DNA of 64,000 nucleotides from Platanthera guangdongensis (taxonomy: Eukaryota > Streptophyta > Magnoliopsida > Asparagales > Orchidaceae), in the NCBI GenBank assembly GCA_039583875.1, contig CM077150.1, positions 21,001-85,000 of the forward strand, read 5' to 3'. The position numbers were made by a program, and so were the translations under genes. This document shows positions 10,140 through 64,000 of the stretch, piece after piece. The notes under the pieces are model-generated. The model searched no databases, was not told the DNA's origin, and was given only the letters and a program-made list of their open reading frames with translations. Positions within the stretch are counted from its first letter, which is position 1. The number at the start of each line of letters is the position of its first letter.

Positions 10140-12828
10140 TCATTCTTCATCACCTGAAAACTCATCTATAGTTGGCAGAGTAGATAGAATATGATCTTCA
10201 TCCGATGAACCCTCTAGATCTCCCTCGTCCACTTCAGATATTTTTCTATTTCCCCTTCTTTGATAACTAATTGCCACTTATTTGCTTGTAGCTAATCTTT
10301 GAGGTCTCCTTTCATCATGATCAGCGTCGACTATATTGCCAATTTGCGCTCATGTCAGCCCCTCGCCAGGAAAGACTTCATCATCGTCATCTTCATCTTC
10401 ATCCTCCTCAGGATCAACATTTACCATCCACTCTTGTACCATTCCAGAATCAACATTTTTAGTTGTCAATGGATCCCGAGATGTCTCTGAATATTTTGAC
10501 TTTAGCAAAGCATTGAACTTTACAAATACTAAATCGTTCAATCTCTTGCTATCAAGTTTATTTCTCTTTTTAGAATGTATTTGTACATTTTTAAAAAGAG
10601 TTAAATAATGCATACAATCATATAATAACATATAAATGTTTAACTACATAACTAAATTAATGTATACCATCTCGAAGGTGCTTCAGTTCCTCTCACAGCC
10701 AGAAGATGAAGTAGTCAGACTTAAAATTTTCATGGCCATAGTTTTAAGGTACGGCGTATCAGCACCGTTAAGACGCCACCAATGTACTGTGAAAATTAAA
10801 ATGACAACACAATGTATTAAACTATTAATTATTTATTTATTATACATAAATACATCATTATTGTTAATAAATAATTAAATATATATATTAAAATGTACCT
10901 GGATTTAAGTTGGGATTTTGTAGCTGTCTCTTTGCCATCTCTTTACCAAATAACCCTTGTTGGTATTGGTAAACATCAAGCTCAGCGCTGATGTGATCCT
11001 GTGTAGAAGGATCTTTCCTATATATCCTTGAGAGACACTCAACAAAACCACTCATAAACCTTCTGTCAGCCTCAATCTCCACTCGATGAGAATAATAAAA
11101 ATATGGGTTTAAGTAATACCCTGCAAAGTGTATAGGACTGTTCAACCTCCACTCGACAAAAATAATAAAAATTTGGGTTTAAGTAATAACCTGCAAGGTG
11201 CAGAGGGCTGCTCATCTTTTTCTCTCATCTGCTATCAATCAACTTCCATATAGGAAGATATTTGTTCTCTTGGTGATCGAGAACTACGACAATCTCTTCC
11301 CTAGCTTTTTTGATATCACCATATAACCACCGCATGGATGGTGTATCCCCGTCGACTCTTCTCAAAACTCTCACAAATGGTGTGAATATACCAACAGCCA
11401 GCTCGACATTCGCCCAAAATCTAGCGCTCATCACTATCATTGCAGCCTACCATATGCAAAATAAAATATTAAGAAAATACTATAAAAGGGCAACTTTCAA
11501 AATATATATTTTAAATGAAATGAATAAAGAAGCAATAGTTTTACCTGCTTTCCCCCAGCACTACTGGCCAACTTTGTTGCAGCCCACTTTGCAGATGTGA
11601 ATAAACCCCTCAATTGATTCTTCTTCTCTAAGATGCTCTGTAAAGATAGAAATGCTGTAGCGAATCTCGTCACACCTGGTCGAATAAGCTCATGAGAGTC
11701 CAAGTCCTTTGTTGACTCTCTAAACATGTCGAGCGAGATGGTGTGACCATAGATGAATATAGAGAGTTGCCGGCCTAAGGAGATAGTACTCTTTATTGCC
11801 TTTAATTTTCCTATATCTTGTAACAGTAGATTAATAGTGTGAGCCGCACAACAACTCCAAAAAATCGTAGGTCTTTTCAAAGTCATAAGCTTTGCAGCAG
11901 CCATATTATTGGACGCGCTATCCGTCACAATTTGCGGGATACCATGCTCTCCTGGGCTCTCAGGGCTATCAATCGCCTCACCCAAGAAGTCAAAGATGAA
12001 CTTCCCATCGTGTGTGGAGGAGGAGACATTCTTCGAAATCCAGAATGCTACTCCAGAACTACAATGTATCATGATATTCATCACGCTCCTACCCTTCCGA
12101 TCTGTCCACGCATCGACCATGATACTGCAACCATTCAATTTGCATGTCTGCGTGAATATGCCCAACATCTCCTTCGTCCTCTCCACCTCCCCTCGCAAAA
12201 TTTTCTCTCTCAACTCATAAAACATTGGGATCTTCATCCCAGGTCCGCATAAACCAATGGCATGAGTCATCTGCTGAAAGGATGAATTACATATGACGTT
12301 AAACAGGATCCCGTTTTCATATGCCCATCTACTTATGTACACGACAGCATCATCTCTGGCTTTCTTTTTGTACATACTCTCTATCGTGCTTTGTTGGGAA
12401 TCTTTTCCCTTGGTAGACTCGACAGCTGAATGAACAAACTGGTCCATTGGACCCTTTGAACCTGTGCTCCTAAGTATGCTAGTATCCTCTTCTTGATCAA
12501 CATGCACTCCTCCAACAACCACCTCATTTAAGATTGCTTCAAACTTGGCACTTTTAGCCCTCTTACTCTGTAAATTTGAGTTCAGGGCCGAATCCGCTTT
12601 AGCCTTAACGTCGGCGGGAACCTGAGGGCATGGCTTAACATTACCCTTTCACCCAGCCAAGTGATGCTTGAAACGTTTAATTCCGCCATTCACTGTCTGC
12701 TTGCAGTAGTTGCATTTGATTCGCTTTGTGTCATTTGCAATCAACTTCTCACCAAATGCCCCGAACGGATCTCTACCGGTTGGTACCAGAGATACGGGAG
12801 CCTCACTAGAACCAGCAGAAGAAGACAT
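10140..12828 (-). pseudogene. hAT transposase (BED finger, DUF659, hAT dimerisation), inactive
   Basis: Start ATG at 12828 (MSSSAGSSEAP), stop TGA at 10142-10140. N-terminal BED-type zinc finger (CNYCKQTVNGGIKRFKHHL) is followed by an in-frame TGA (12651-12649). The long open part 12522-11497 carries the DUF659/RNase H-like core, with SIMVDAWTDRKGRS and PQIVTDSASNN holding the expected acidic residues, then FWSCCAAHTINLLLQDI. Later exons: 11440-11225 (VDGDTPSMRWLYGDIKKARE), 11145-10888 (HFAGYYLNPYFYYS), and about 10800-10680 with the dimerisation motif SSSGCERN followed by a stop where Trp is usual. The tail at 10630-10140 is acidic. Several introns are implied. Two or more in-frame stops make it non-autonomous today. 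Confidence 0.85.
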
Positions 12829-13599
12829 TCTAATAGGACACGAAATGAAAATAATATTAGTTAAATGAAATGAAAAAAATATTTAACATAACTATATCAC
12901 GAGAAAAATTGCTAGTTGGAAAAAAATCAACATCATAAAAGCCTCATAACTTCATTAGATCGTTAGATCTTCAGATATCTTTTATATTATCCATGCAATA
13001 CTTTATTTATCCAACAAAATTTTATATTCTCAGTAGTATACTAGTATACAAAGTTATAACTATCATTCAAACTTTTAAAGTATCCAACAAAATGAACAAA
13101 ACATTCAAGTATCATTCAAATTTTCAAAGCATCTCACACTTTATTTATTAAAAGACACAAAGCAGCAGGACAATTAAAAATGTGCTTGGATATACATGTA
13201 TCATTGATTGCAAAATGAAGTTGGATAAATAACTATTAATAAGGGTATTTCAAATCATTTGTTGATTAATAAATGTGTCAAATAAAAATAAAATAGCAAC
13301 TAATAAGACAAATAAAACAACAACGCAACCACTATATTACAACCAGCAAGACAACCACAAATAAAATATCGGACCGACATGTCCGACAACATGTCTCTGG
13401 TTCTTTCTTTTAGCCCAGAGAGTTTGCACAGGACAATCAATGAAAGCTTCTAGCAACAACTAATAAGACAAATAAAGCAACAAGGCAGCCACCAACAACT
13501 AAATAGGTCGGCAGCCACCAGTAACAACCTACAAGGCAGCCACCATGCTACAGCCGACAGCTAGCACAACAACCAACAAAAAAATGCAGAGCGATAGAA

Positions 13600-14130
13600 T
13601 GAGAGGGGGAGGTAGGGAGAAGAATGAACCAGCCGAGAGAGAACCAACGAGCAGGGAGAAGAGAGAGCACCAGATAACTAGAGAACCAGAGCACCAAAGA
13701 GCACCAGCGAGTAGGGAGAAGAAAGAACCAGCGAGATAGAGTGCCGACAGCACACGAGAGAGGGAGAGCACCAACGAGCTAGAGAACACCAGAGAACCAG
13801 AGAACCAGAGCACCAGCGAGTAGGGAGAAGAAAGAACCAACGAGATAGAGTGCCGACAGTGCGCGAGAGAGGGAGAGCACCAACGAGCTAGAGAGCACCA
13901 GAGAACCAGAGAACAAGAGAACCAGAGCACCAAAGAGCACCAGCGAGTAGGGAGAATAAAGAACCAGCGAGATAGAGTGCCGACAGCGCGCGAGAGAGGG
14001 AGAGCACCAACGAGCTAGAGAGCACCAGAGAACAAGAGAACCAGAGAGCACCAACGAGCAGGGAGAAGAAAGAACCAGAGAGATAGTGTCGCCAGCGCGC
14101 GCGGGAGAGCTAGGGCAGGAGCGACGGGGA
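13600..14130. repeat. Tandem GA-rich repeats of about 109-127 bp in the hAT element
   Basis: tgccgacag recurs at about 13742, 13851 and 13978, each followed by gagagagggagagcaccaacgag. Apparent minus-strand proteins with repeated SLVLW-type text over this region are translation of the repeat. It lies upstream of the transposase start, probably leader sequence. Confidence 0.85.
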
Positions 14131-14431
14131 GAGCTAGGGCAGAGCGACGGGATGGAATGAAATGAGCGGGGTCGGGGGTGTTAAAACAGTAGCCCGACCC
14201 GCTCATTTCATTAATAAATAATAATAAAATATAAAATTAATAATTTTATATAAAAAAAGCTTAAAAAACGCCCGAAATCAGGCATTTTTTGGTTAACCGA
14301 CATGTCAGCACGCTATTTTCAAAACGCCACACCCAGAATTTGTGCCGGTTTTGTATCGTTTTTGCTCTCAAACCTTCATGTCGGCCGATATGTCCGACAT
14401 GTCGGCCGATATCCACAACAATGGTTATGAT

Positions 14432-15240
14432 GCATGTTAGGTGTTTTTAAAATATAAAAACTGCATTTTAGTGTAAAATCATGACCTCCCTTTTAAGTGA
14501 ATGTCACTCTATTTTAAAATTATAAAACTTTTTTTTATTTCTACTAAATTTAGAAGCTCTCTGGGAAGGAATTTAGCATGCTTGTTGGGTCTTCATGCTC
14601 GTGCAGGATAAAACGAAATAAGCTACGCATTTTTCCGTTGCGTATATACTTTTTACTTGTGGACTAGTTGATCCACTGAACCGAGAGACACAGTCTTTAA
14701 AAGCTTCAATTTAAATTAAGTTTTCAAACATAAAAAATAAATGTTTTTTTACTAAAGCAAGGTAAAACACGGAGCCGTTTTAGCGTCTGCAGTTGTCCCA
14801 TGTATGATGTGTCATCATAATGTGTATTTTCTCTTACTCTGATAATAAATAATTGCTGAGAAAATGCAGGTCGTGATAACTAACAAGTCCTTATACCACT
14901 CCATCCCGAGCCTCCGGCTCGCAGGACTAACAAGTCATCATATCACTACAACACCGAGCCTCCAACTCGCAGGACTAACATGTCCTTGTACCACTCCATC
15001 CCATAACACATGATGAGGTTCACTGTTATCTTATTTCACCTACTTAGATTACTCTTGTCTACTGTTTGGTTATACATAGAGATTTACGATAAATCTTGAA
15101 CTACTCGAAGTCTACTTGGTGAAGGGCTCAACGGTACTAGGAAATTTGATGGGGTGAAGCCCATATTTCTTTTTCTCAAGATATTTACTTGGATTGCTCT
15201 TATCATTTTAATGTAGATTATAACTCGTTTTAGGGAGAGT
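14432..15240 (+). repeat. Continuation of the interrupted gypsy LTR and downstream spacer
   Basis: Resumes immediately after the hAT duplication. gctctctgggaagg at 14571 echoes the same string at 9880, so part may be an internal duplication. The region contains three 47-48 bp tandem units (from 14881) and ends in a purine tract tttagggagagtga (15228-15241) nearly identical to the one before the LTR at 9652. No gene is seen. The exact LTR end could not be set. Confidence 0.5.
14881..15010. repeat. 47-48 bp tandem repeats
   Basis: ctaacaagtcc/ctaacatgtcc restarts at about 14880, 14927 and 14975 with conserved ccgagcctcc-ctcgcagga. Nearly three units. Confidence 0.85.
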
Positions 15241-15719
15241 GATATAACCTTTGAATTCCAACGTTACTACTCCCTTCAACGTCCATGTGACCCGTCACTC
15301 CTTGATCAATTATCCTATGACTCGAATCAGAAGTTTAGACCACATCTAATAATGTCATTACATTGTCCTTGTCAAATCCTATGTTGTTCTTAAGTTGACT
15401 TAGCACGTGTTTTGTTAAACACCACTCACTTCTATCCTTAGGAATTTATGCCAACAAGTGACATTTCATCGAAACTCATATAAATGTTCTAAACTTCATA
15501 CCAAGGATGTATTGTGATCCAAATTATGTCCTATCAGAAAAACTATAAAATTGTCAAGCAATTAGTTTATGAAAATTTCATTAATTTACACATGTGACGT
15601 TAAATCGTATTTTTACTCAAACTATAGAACATTTTACCCTAAATATAAATTTATTTATTAAATTTCAAAGTAATAACATATGTGTAATGTGTGCGAAACA
15701 ATGACATTTTTTATAGTTA
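15241..15719 (+). repeat. Degenerate gypsy-LTR-like sequence, no gene
   Basis: Follows a second copy of the gypsy polypurine tract; its start tataacctttgaattcc resembles TGTAACACCCCTGAATTTTC of the LTR at 9652. The rest is AT-rich without recognised features and runs to the target duplication of the next hAT element. Confidence 0.4.
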
Positions 15720-15954
15720 ATTGCGTGCAGTCATGTACAAAAGGACCGGGCCCAGTGGGCCGGTCCGAGCTCGGCCCGGTAAAAGCCCGACCTGGGCCGA
15801 GGTCGGGCCCAGGACCCATACAGGGCTTAGGTTTAGAGCCACTGCGCGGCCCGATACCCGACTCGGTCCGGGCTGGGCAAAGCCCGATTTTCGGGCTTTT
15901 CCTGGGCCGGGCTAGGGCCGGGCAAAGCCCGGGCTAAGGCCGGGCAAAGCCTGG

Positions 15955-16165
15955 CGAAAAAGAAGAGCATAACAACTCTTATTAGAGCCGTTAATTAAAC
16001 GGCTCTAATAAGAGCTGTTAGCTGCTAACAGCTCTAATAAGAGTCGTTAGCAGCGGCCAGCTACCCCGCTGGCCGCTGCTGTACAGTAGTACAACAGCAG
16101 ATGTTGTGCAACAGCTGTTGTACTGCTGTACAGAGCCTAGGGCCTAGGTTGGCCAGCCTAGGCCC
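15955..16165. repeat. Stack of nested hairpins in the hAT 5' region
   Basis: Consecutive inverted repeats: ctcttattagagccgtt / aacggctctaataagag, gctgttagc / gctaacagc, agcggccagc / gctggccgct, acagtagtacaacagc / gctgttgtactgctgt, and gcctagggcctagg / cctaggccctaggc. No coding sequence. Confidence 0.8.
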
Positions 16166-16199
16166 TAGGCTCACTATTTAAAAAATAATAATTTTTTTA

Positions 16200-16400
16200 A
16201 TAACCCCCTCCCCCGCTCTCTCCCACTCTCTCTCCCACTCTCTCTCTCTCATTCCCCAATCCCCAACCCGAGCACCCCCCCTCTCTCTGACTCTCTCTCA
16301 CACTCTCTCTCCCACTCACTCTCTCTCGTCTCTCTCTCTCTCTCTCTCTCACTCTCTCTCTATTTCTCTCTCCAACTCACTCAATCTCTCACTCTCCAAG
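16200..16400 (+). repeat. CT-rich tract before the transposase start
   Basis: About 200 bp of ctctctc and cccactctctc runs between the hairpins and the ATG at 16424. It may be the transposase 5' leader. Confidence 0.8.
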
Positions 16401-16423
16401 GCTCTCACTACCATAACGACAAC

Positions 16424-18370
16424 ATGACGTCGTCCTCCTCAACGCTTGGGTCGTCTACTCAGAGTACGCCTGTAGTGGTGGAGCACAATCGTAAGGCGAC
16501 AGTTTGGGAGCACTTCGATAAGGTTCAAGTTGGCGCCGAATTTAAGGCGCGGTGCAAATTATGCTCGAAGTTGCTGACCCTTACCGACAACTCGACACTA
16601 TCAAGACACCTTAAGTCTTGCATGTCAAAACAAGCTCCTGAGTCGAATCAAGCTCAAATTTCAAGAGCATGAAAAATTTGGACATACGATCAACTTCGCC
16701 AATGGGACCTGCAGATGAAACATGTCATCAAACGCGGGTTGCCATTCAGTCATTACGACAACGAGAATGCGACAGAGTACATACATGGAGGTTTTCAACC
16801 CAAATATCAACAGGTAAGTAGAGTTTCTCTTAGGCGCGATGCGATTAAAACTTATTTAGAATCAAAACATTTGTTAATAATTTTTTTTGAAAATTTTGAG
16901 GGTCGTGTAAATTTAACGAGTGACGTTTGAAGCAGTAGCATAAAAGTAGGATTATCGTACATATGTATCACGTGTCATTGGATCGATCCCGTCTCATGAG
17001 AGTTAAATAAGCGCGTAATTTGTTTTGAAGATTTCGAATATCCGCACATTGGTAAAGCTATATATAATGTAATTATGAAATGTGTGCTTGAATTTAAATT
17101 AAAAGATAAAATAATGAGTATTTCTTTTGATAACACCTCTAACAATAACGTAGCTATTGATTGGTTAAAACGCGATTTAAAACCAATGCTAAACGGTGCG
17201 TTTTTTCACACTCGCTGTGTTTGTCATGTTTTAAATTTAGTAGTATAAGATAGCTTAGCCGCTATGAAACCGTATATTGAAAATATTCGTTTTATGCTTA
17301 GAGTCATTTATAGTTCTAGGCAACGATCGTAGGATTTTAAAAATTTTGTAAACGCACAGGGTAAAAAAATATTTGAAATCACAATTTGATATGCCTATTA
17401 GATGAAACTCAACATATAAAATGTTAAAAAGAATATTTCAACAAAAATCACTCCTTATGGAATATTATAATATGGTAAATAATCATGATTTAACTGATGC
17501 CGATTGAGACGTATTAGGACATTACATGGATTTATTAAAATATTTTTATAGGACGACAGTTTTTTTATCTGGCGTGTACTATCCCACTAGCTCACCAGTT
17601 ATTGAAAATTTTATAAAAATCGCACAAAAATTTAATTATTATAGACAACATGATTGATGACTTGCATTAATTGAAATAATGAAAGAAAATTTTAAAATTA
17701 TTATAAAGAAATGTATGCAATGTTTTCGTGCTTCACCACTTTAAATCTGTTATTCAGTGTAGACGATTTAGAAAATTTGATAAAAGAAATAAATACAAAC
17801 TTAAATTTAAGCTTAAATTTCGATGATTGTGACGACATTAGTATTATAAAATTTAATTCTCTTTTTACTGAGTGTTACAATTTTTATGATAACTTATATG
17901 ACTCCCGGCCCCGGGAAGAAATATCGTGACAAAAAACAAAAGATAATTTTAAAAACAAAATTTTAGAATTAACAGCTAGGAAAAAGACGCGCACATCTAG
18001 TAGTTTAAATGAATTAGGATTGTATAATAAAATATAATTCCGTGATTTTATGAACACGGAGGAGATTGAAAACTTCGATCTCTTAAAATGGTGGAAATGT
18101 AAAGTTACTACGTATCCTATTTTGGTATATATGCCCCGTGATTTACTAACAATTCAAGCTAGTACGGTAGCTTCGGAGTCCGCTTTTTCTATGAGTGGTA
18201 GAGTTTTGAACGAGCGGAGGAGCCGGCTCAATGAAAAATCTCTGAAAATGTGCATCTGCTACAAGGACTACTTGGATGGTATGAAAAGGAACCATCACAT
18301 TACAACATTAAAGGATAGCTCAGAGGGGATCGAAGACGAGATGAACGCGATGAATTTACAAGATGATTGA
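16424..18370 (+). pseudogene. hAT transposase (RICESLEEPER/Ac-like), inactive
   Basis: Starts MTSSSSTLGSSTQS at 16424 with a BED finger (VWEHF, CKLCSKLLTL, LSRHLKSC) and stops at 16672. The core is scattered over frames at 17030-17330 (HIGKAIYNVIMKCVLEFKLK, ISFDNTSNNN, HTRCVCHVLNLVV) with stops thereafter. The C-terminal dimerisation domain is well kept at 18050-18370 (FDLLKWWK, YPIL, STVASESAFSMSGRVLNERR, LKMCICYKDYL). Breaks between the blocks make it a pseudogene although both ends are recognisable. Known members move by cut-and-paste; some relatives in plants are domesticated, but this copy is broken. Confidence 0.85.
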
Positions 18371-18880
18371 AGAGCAAACCCACATATAGTACCTGACTTC
18401 AAAGTTAAAACTGTATTTTTCTGTTTTGTTAAATTAATTAATAGTGTAGTTTTTTATCTAAAATTTAAAATGATAATAAATTTCATTTTTTTAAATTTTT
18501 TTTCAATTAATGTAAATTGTAAAATGTAAATATTTTTTAATATTAATTAAATTGAATTTTTTTTGTCCATACGAGCGAATTGTTTTAGTGTATTAAATTT
18601 TTTTAGTATATTAAAATTTCGAAAATAATTTAATTATTATATTTTTTAGAAAATATAATTATAAAGCCCGACCCCGGCCTTGGCCCGGCCCGAAGGGCCG
18701 GATCAGGCCCTTCCCAGGGCAGGGGCCCGAGCCCGGCTTCAGAAAAGCCCGGGCCTGATCCAGTTGAGAAAAGCTCGGACATGATCCGGTTGAGAAAAGC
18801 TCGGGCCCGATCCAGTTGAGAAAAGCTCGGGCCCGTTGAGCCCGGTACCGGGCCGGCCCGATGGGGTCACTAAATGCGTG

Positions 18881-19187
18881 GTTTTAATCCCCCGCTTGCG
18901 GGAGGAGGCCCATCGAGAACCAGAGAGCTGCGCTCTTCCAGCCAATCTCCTCTCTGGCGCTGGTGCGCCGGATTTTCCGAGAAAAAACCATGTAGTATCG
19001 ATTTGTAATTCTATTTGTACAGACGTACAGTGATGGAGCAGTTGGAGTTGTTTTGATCTTTATCCTAATCGTCACCGTTGCTCTTATCTTTAAATTCGTT
19101 CGCAATCTTTCCTTCTCCATTATTACCATATATTTTTTTTGCTGCTTTTTGATACCTAGCAAAAAACTTCACTTTTATCCTGAAGAA
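18881..19187 (+). promoter_or_regulatory. Presumed XK2 5' UTR and proximal promoter
   Basis: The only non-transposon sequence between the hAT element and the XK2 ATG. It includes a ccaat box (18939-18943). I see no clear TATA box at a usual distance. Part of the promoter may therefore lie in or have been displaced by the hAT element. Transcription start not determined. Confidence 0.4.
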
Positions 19188-62292
<43,105 letters not shown>

Positions 62293-63572
62293 TCCATCGT
62301 TTGGGTACTGTAAGCTGACTGGAGTTATTATATATATGAAATTTATTTATGGATTGCTTGGGCATGGCTTTGTACAGTTGCCTGAATAATAGTAATAATC
62401 AGGCTTTCTCCATCTTGTTTCTAAGCCTGAGCTATTCATCAAATGAGTCCTGCTTTTGTTGTATTTAATGAGAATAAATGAAAAAAAAAGAGGCCTGATT
62501 TTATAGTGGAAGGAGGGAGTTTTGGTTTCTAGTGGAGATGAGACTCAATTGAAACAGAACCGGTAAAGATAAGTGTTATTTGAGCAGAAACGATTGTAAT
62601 GACTAGAAAAAGAATCTTGCTACAGGATGTATGTAGTGTTTCTCTATTTACTTTTGCCCACCCTTGATCTTCCTCACCGAGTTTTCTTAGCTTTGCCTTG
62701 ATTTTTCTTCAAGCTCTTGCTTGATTACAATGTATGGTGAATGAGATTGAGGTTCTGTTTGGCACGGTGGGGACAGTCATGAGTGTGGCGGTTATGGACT
62801 CACTGGTGAACGCCGCCCTATATCTCACATAAGGAACTAAATTTACTTTATGTTCAAAACTAGTTTTCTTTTCTTGGTGATGGGCATAACCAGCCAAACG
62901 TACATTCATTGATGGTGACATTTTTGTCCAAACTCAACAAAGAAATAATTTTGCTCCACGTTAAACTGAGCCTCATTAATCTTGAATGATGGGATACTAT
63001 GTGCTGAGTCATTGGTGTTTGGACAACCAGTATGCCCAATGAAATCATCAAGATCATACCATATTGAGTAGACTTCCACAACTTAATAAACACAATTGGC
63101 GTTTCTGATGAGGCATGCTTTAGCAGATATGGGGCTTCAGTAGAAATATCTGCTTGCCTCAGGGAAAAAAGGGATTCTGAGCTGCAAACGTGCAATATCA
63201 CCAAACAGAGCGGTATGTTCAGCTAGCTTACACAACAAAACCCTCCTTGCAACAACTACATTCCAGAAATGAGCTTTTATTATCCAAATATATTCTAGGA
63301 ACAAACATATTATTATCCAAAATGTAGTAAATGAGGTTATAAGACACGAGCTCAATGCAAACATTTTCAATTTCATAAAGAGAGTTGCAAACACCCAGCC
63401 ATTCATTCATCAACCTATGCACAGATGTTTCCTCACGGCTCCTCCTCCCATCTTCTATACATAGATTAAAAAAACGAAGGTAATACATGTTTACTGTTTA
63501 ATTTCATGTAATCTTCTCTCCTCTCCTCTCCTCTCCTTCAAAACAGTTACAGAGCAGCAGTAGCAGCTAGCA
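62293..63572. other. Intergenic region between XK2 and the right-edge gene
   Basis: Two convergent gene ends. Contains the XK2 3' UTR (AATAAA at 62473) and, near 63500-63572, the presumed 3' UTR of the minus-strand gene with a ctctcctctc tract (63514-63539). A possible small MITE (tgtttggc near 62757, gccaaac near 62895) is too weak to call. No coding sequence recognised. Confidence 0.6.
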
Positions 63573-64000
63573 TTAGAGGGTGAAGTAGCTCTGAGGAGGA
63601 TACATCAGCGGCAGCTTGCTGATGGTGATGTTTCCAGTCTGTACACTCTCCATAACACTATCCGCAGTGTGGACCGGCTGCACCTGCAGGATTCTCTCCG
63701 GTACCACTGTACCGCCGTCTTCCAGGCGAGCCAAAACCTCAAACTGCAACGTCGCCTTCTCCGGCTTCGTCTTCCAAGATGGGAACGGCGACGTCCGCTC
63801 CACCCCTGCTTCCTCAGAATGAGGAAGAAGCTTCTTCTCCACCGAAAAACCCATCTTCATGTAGGTGTGAGCAGATACCTCCGCCTTCAGCAGCGTGAAG
63901 TTTCCCTTCTCGAATCCCTTCTTCCCTAGCACCGAAGCGAGAAGTTCCTCAAACCCCCTGAGGTTGGGCTCCGAGCCGTTCAGTGAGGTGAGCGGCCACA
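63573..64000 (-). CDS. C-terminal exon of an unidentified conserved-looking plant protein (partial)
   Basis: Minus strand, stop TAA at 63575-63573, open through the window edge (about 142 codons visible; start and upstream exons lie beyond 64000). It reads WPLTSLNGSEPNLRGFEELL, then GKKGFEKGNFTLLKAEVSAH, KMGFSVEKKLL, WKTKPEKATLQFEVLARLED, VQTGNITISKLPLMYP and ends QSYFTL. Composition, codon quality and the even mix of charged and hydrophobic residues indicate a real gene, not a transposon. I do not recognise the family. Convergent with XK2. Confidence 0.75.
   Translation of the reverse strand, partial: WPLTSLNGSEPNLRGFEELLASVLGKKGFEKGNFTLLKAEVSAHTYMKMGFSVEKKLLPHSEEAGVERTSPFPSWKTKPEKATLQFEVLARLEDGGTVVPERILQVQPVHTADSVMESVQTGNITISKLPLMYPPQSYFTL

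Larger units (their letters stand above)
9908..14423 (-). mobile_element. hAT transposon with perfect 8-bp target duplication
   Basis: Flanked by gttatgat at 9900-9907 and 14424-14431. Left end caatattgcagatgtcgg and the reverse complement of the right end cattgttgtggatatcgg form imperfect terminal inverted repeats. Both subterminal regions are studded with gtcgg / ccgac motifs. It carries a minus-strand BED/DUF659-type transposase pseudogene. Length 4516 bp, inserted in a gypsy LTR. Confidence 0.85.
15728..18872 (+). mobile_element. hAT transposon with GGCCCGG-rich ends, just upstream of XK2
   Basis: Both ends are packed with cgggcccgg-type motifs (15745-15955 and 18665-18860). Near-identical 8-bp flanks attgcgtg (15720-15727) and aatgcgtg (18873-18880) suggest the target duplication. 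Termini cagtca and, reversed, tagtga fit hAT ends. It carries a plus-strand RICESLEEPER/Ac-like transposase pseudogene. Length 3145 bp. Confidence 0.75.

Noticed and set aside
13529..14206. Minus-strand hydrophobic repeat proteins (SLVLW type)
   Set aside because: GA-rich tandem repeats in the hAT leader; open in several frames.

Overview
This is nuclear DNA of a flowering plant, probably a eudicot. It contains one gene that is complete and apparently intact, spread over 43 kb: the cytosolic xylulose kinase XK2 (+ strand, 11 exons, 19188-62292, predicted 558 aa). The last exon of an unidentified plant gene lies on the minus strand at the right edge (63573-64000). Nearly everything else is transposable elements, many nested inside one another. 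Plant-type evidence: GT-AG introns, plant XK2, CCCTAAA telomere-type repeats, and plant LTR, hAT, Helitron, TRIM and MITE elements.

Left of XK2 (1-18872). 1-6508 is the 3' part of a Ty3/gypsy element of Tat-lineage layout: ten tandem repeats of 72-76 bp, antisense reading frames, then a 742-bp LTR. It sits in the reverse transcriptase region of an older, degenerate gypsy element (6509-9651), which also holds a reversed solo LTR (8267-9167) of the same family as the Tat-type LTR. The older element's own LTR (from 9652) is split by a 4.5-kb hAT transposon (9908-14423; 8-bp target duplication gttatgat). A second, GC-ended hAT (15728-18872) stops about 315 bp before the XK2 start codon.

XK2. Exons 1-3 lie at 19188-20918 and exons 5-11 at 60489-62292; exon 4 (51122-51186) stands alone. 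Intron 3 is about 30.2 kb and appears to use a GC-AG boundary. Intron 4 is about 9.3 kb. The spliced reading frame stays open.

Intron 3 holds a Ty1/copia element (22370-45113, minus). Inside its RT is a large, apparently non-coding LTR element (24657-40174; duplication atata). Inside one LTR of that lies a young gypsy chromovirus (25374-34515; duplication ttttg; LTRs of equal length differing at about ten sites). A telomere-like patch also interrupts the copia RT. Then follow two short LTR elements with gag remnants (45114-47327 and 48001-49707), a very compact TRIM (49877-50304) and a Harbinger-like MITE (50564-50786).

Intron 4 holds a non-autonomous Helitron with a 0.3-kb palindrome and repeated hairpin motifs (51351-52234), a hAT-like MITE (52838-53503), a long inverted repeat built of Helitron-like ends (54563-54988), a copia remnant without visible LTRs (about 55017-59195, minus) and a gypsy integrase fossil (59530-60240).

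All calls come from reading the sequence. Family names rest on recognised motifs, not searches. I found no tRNA, rRNA, CRISPR or bacterial-type features.
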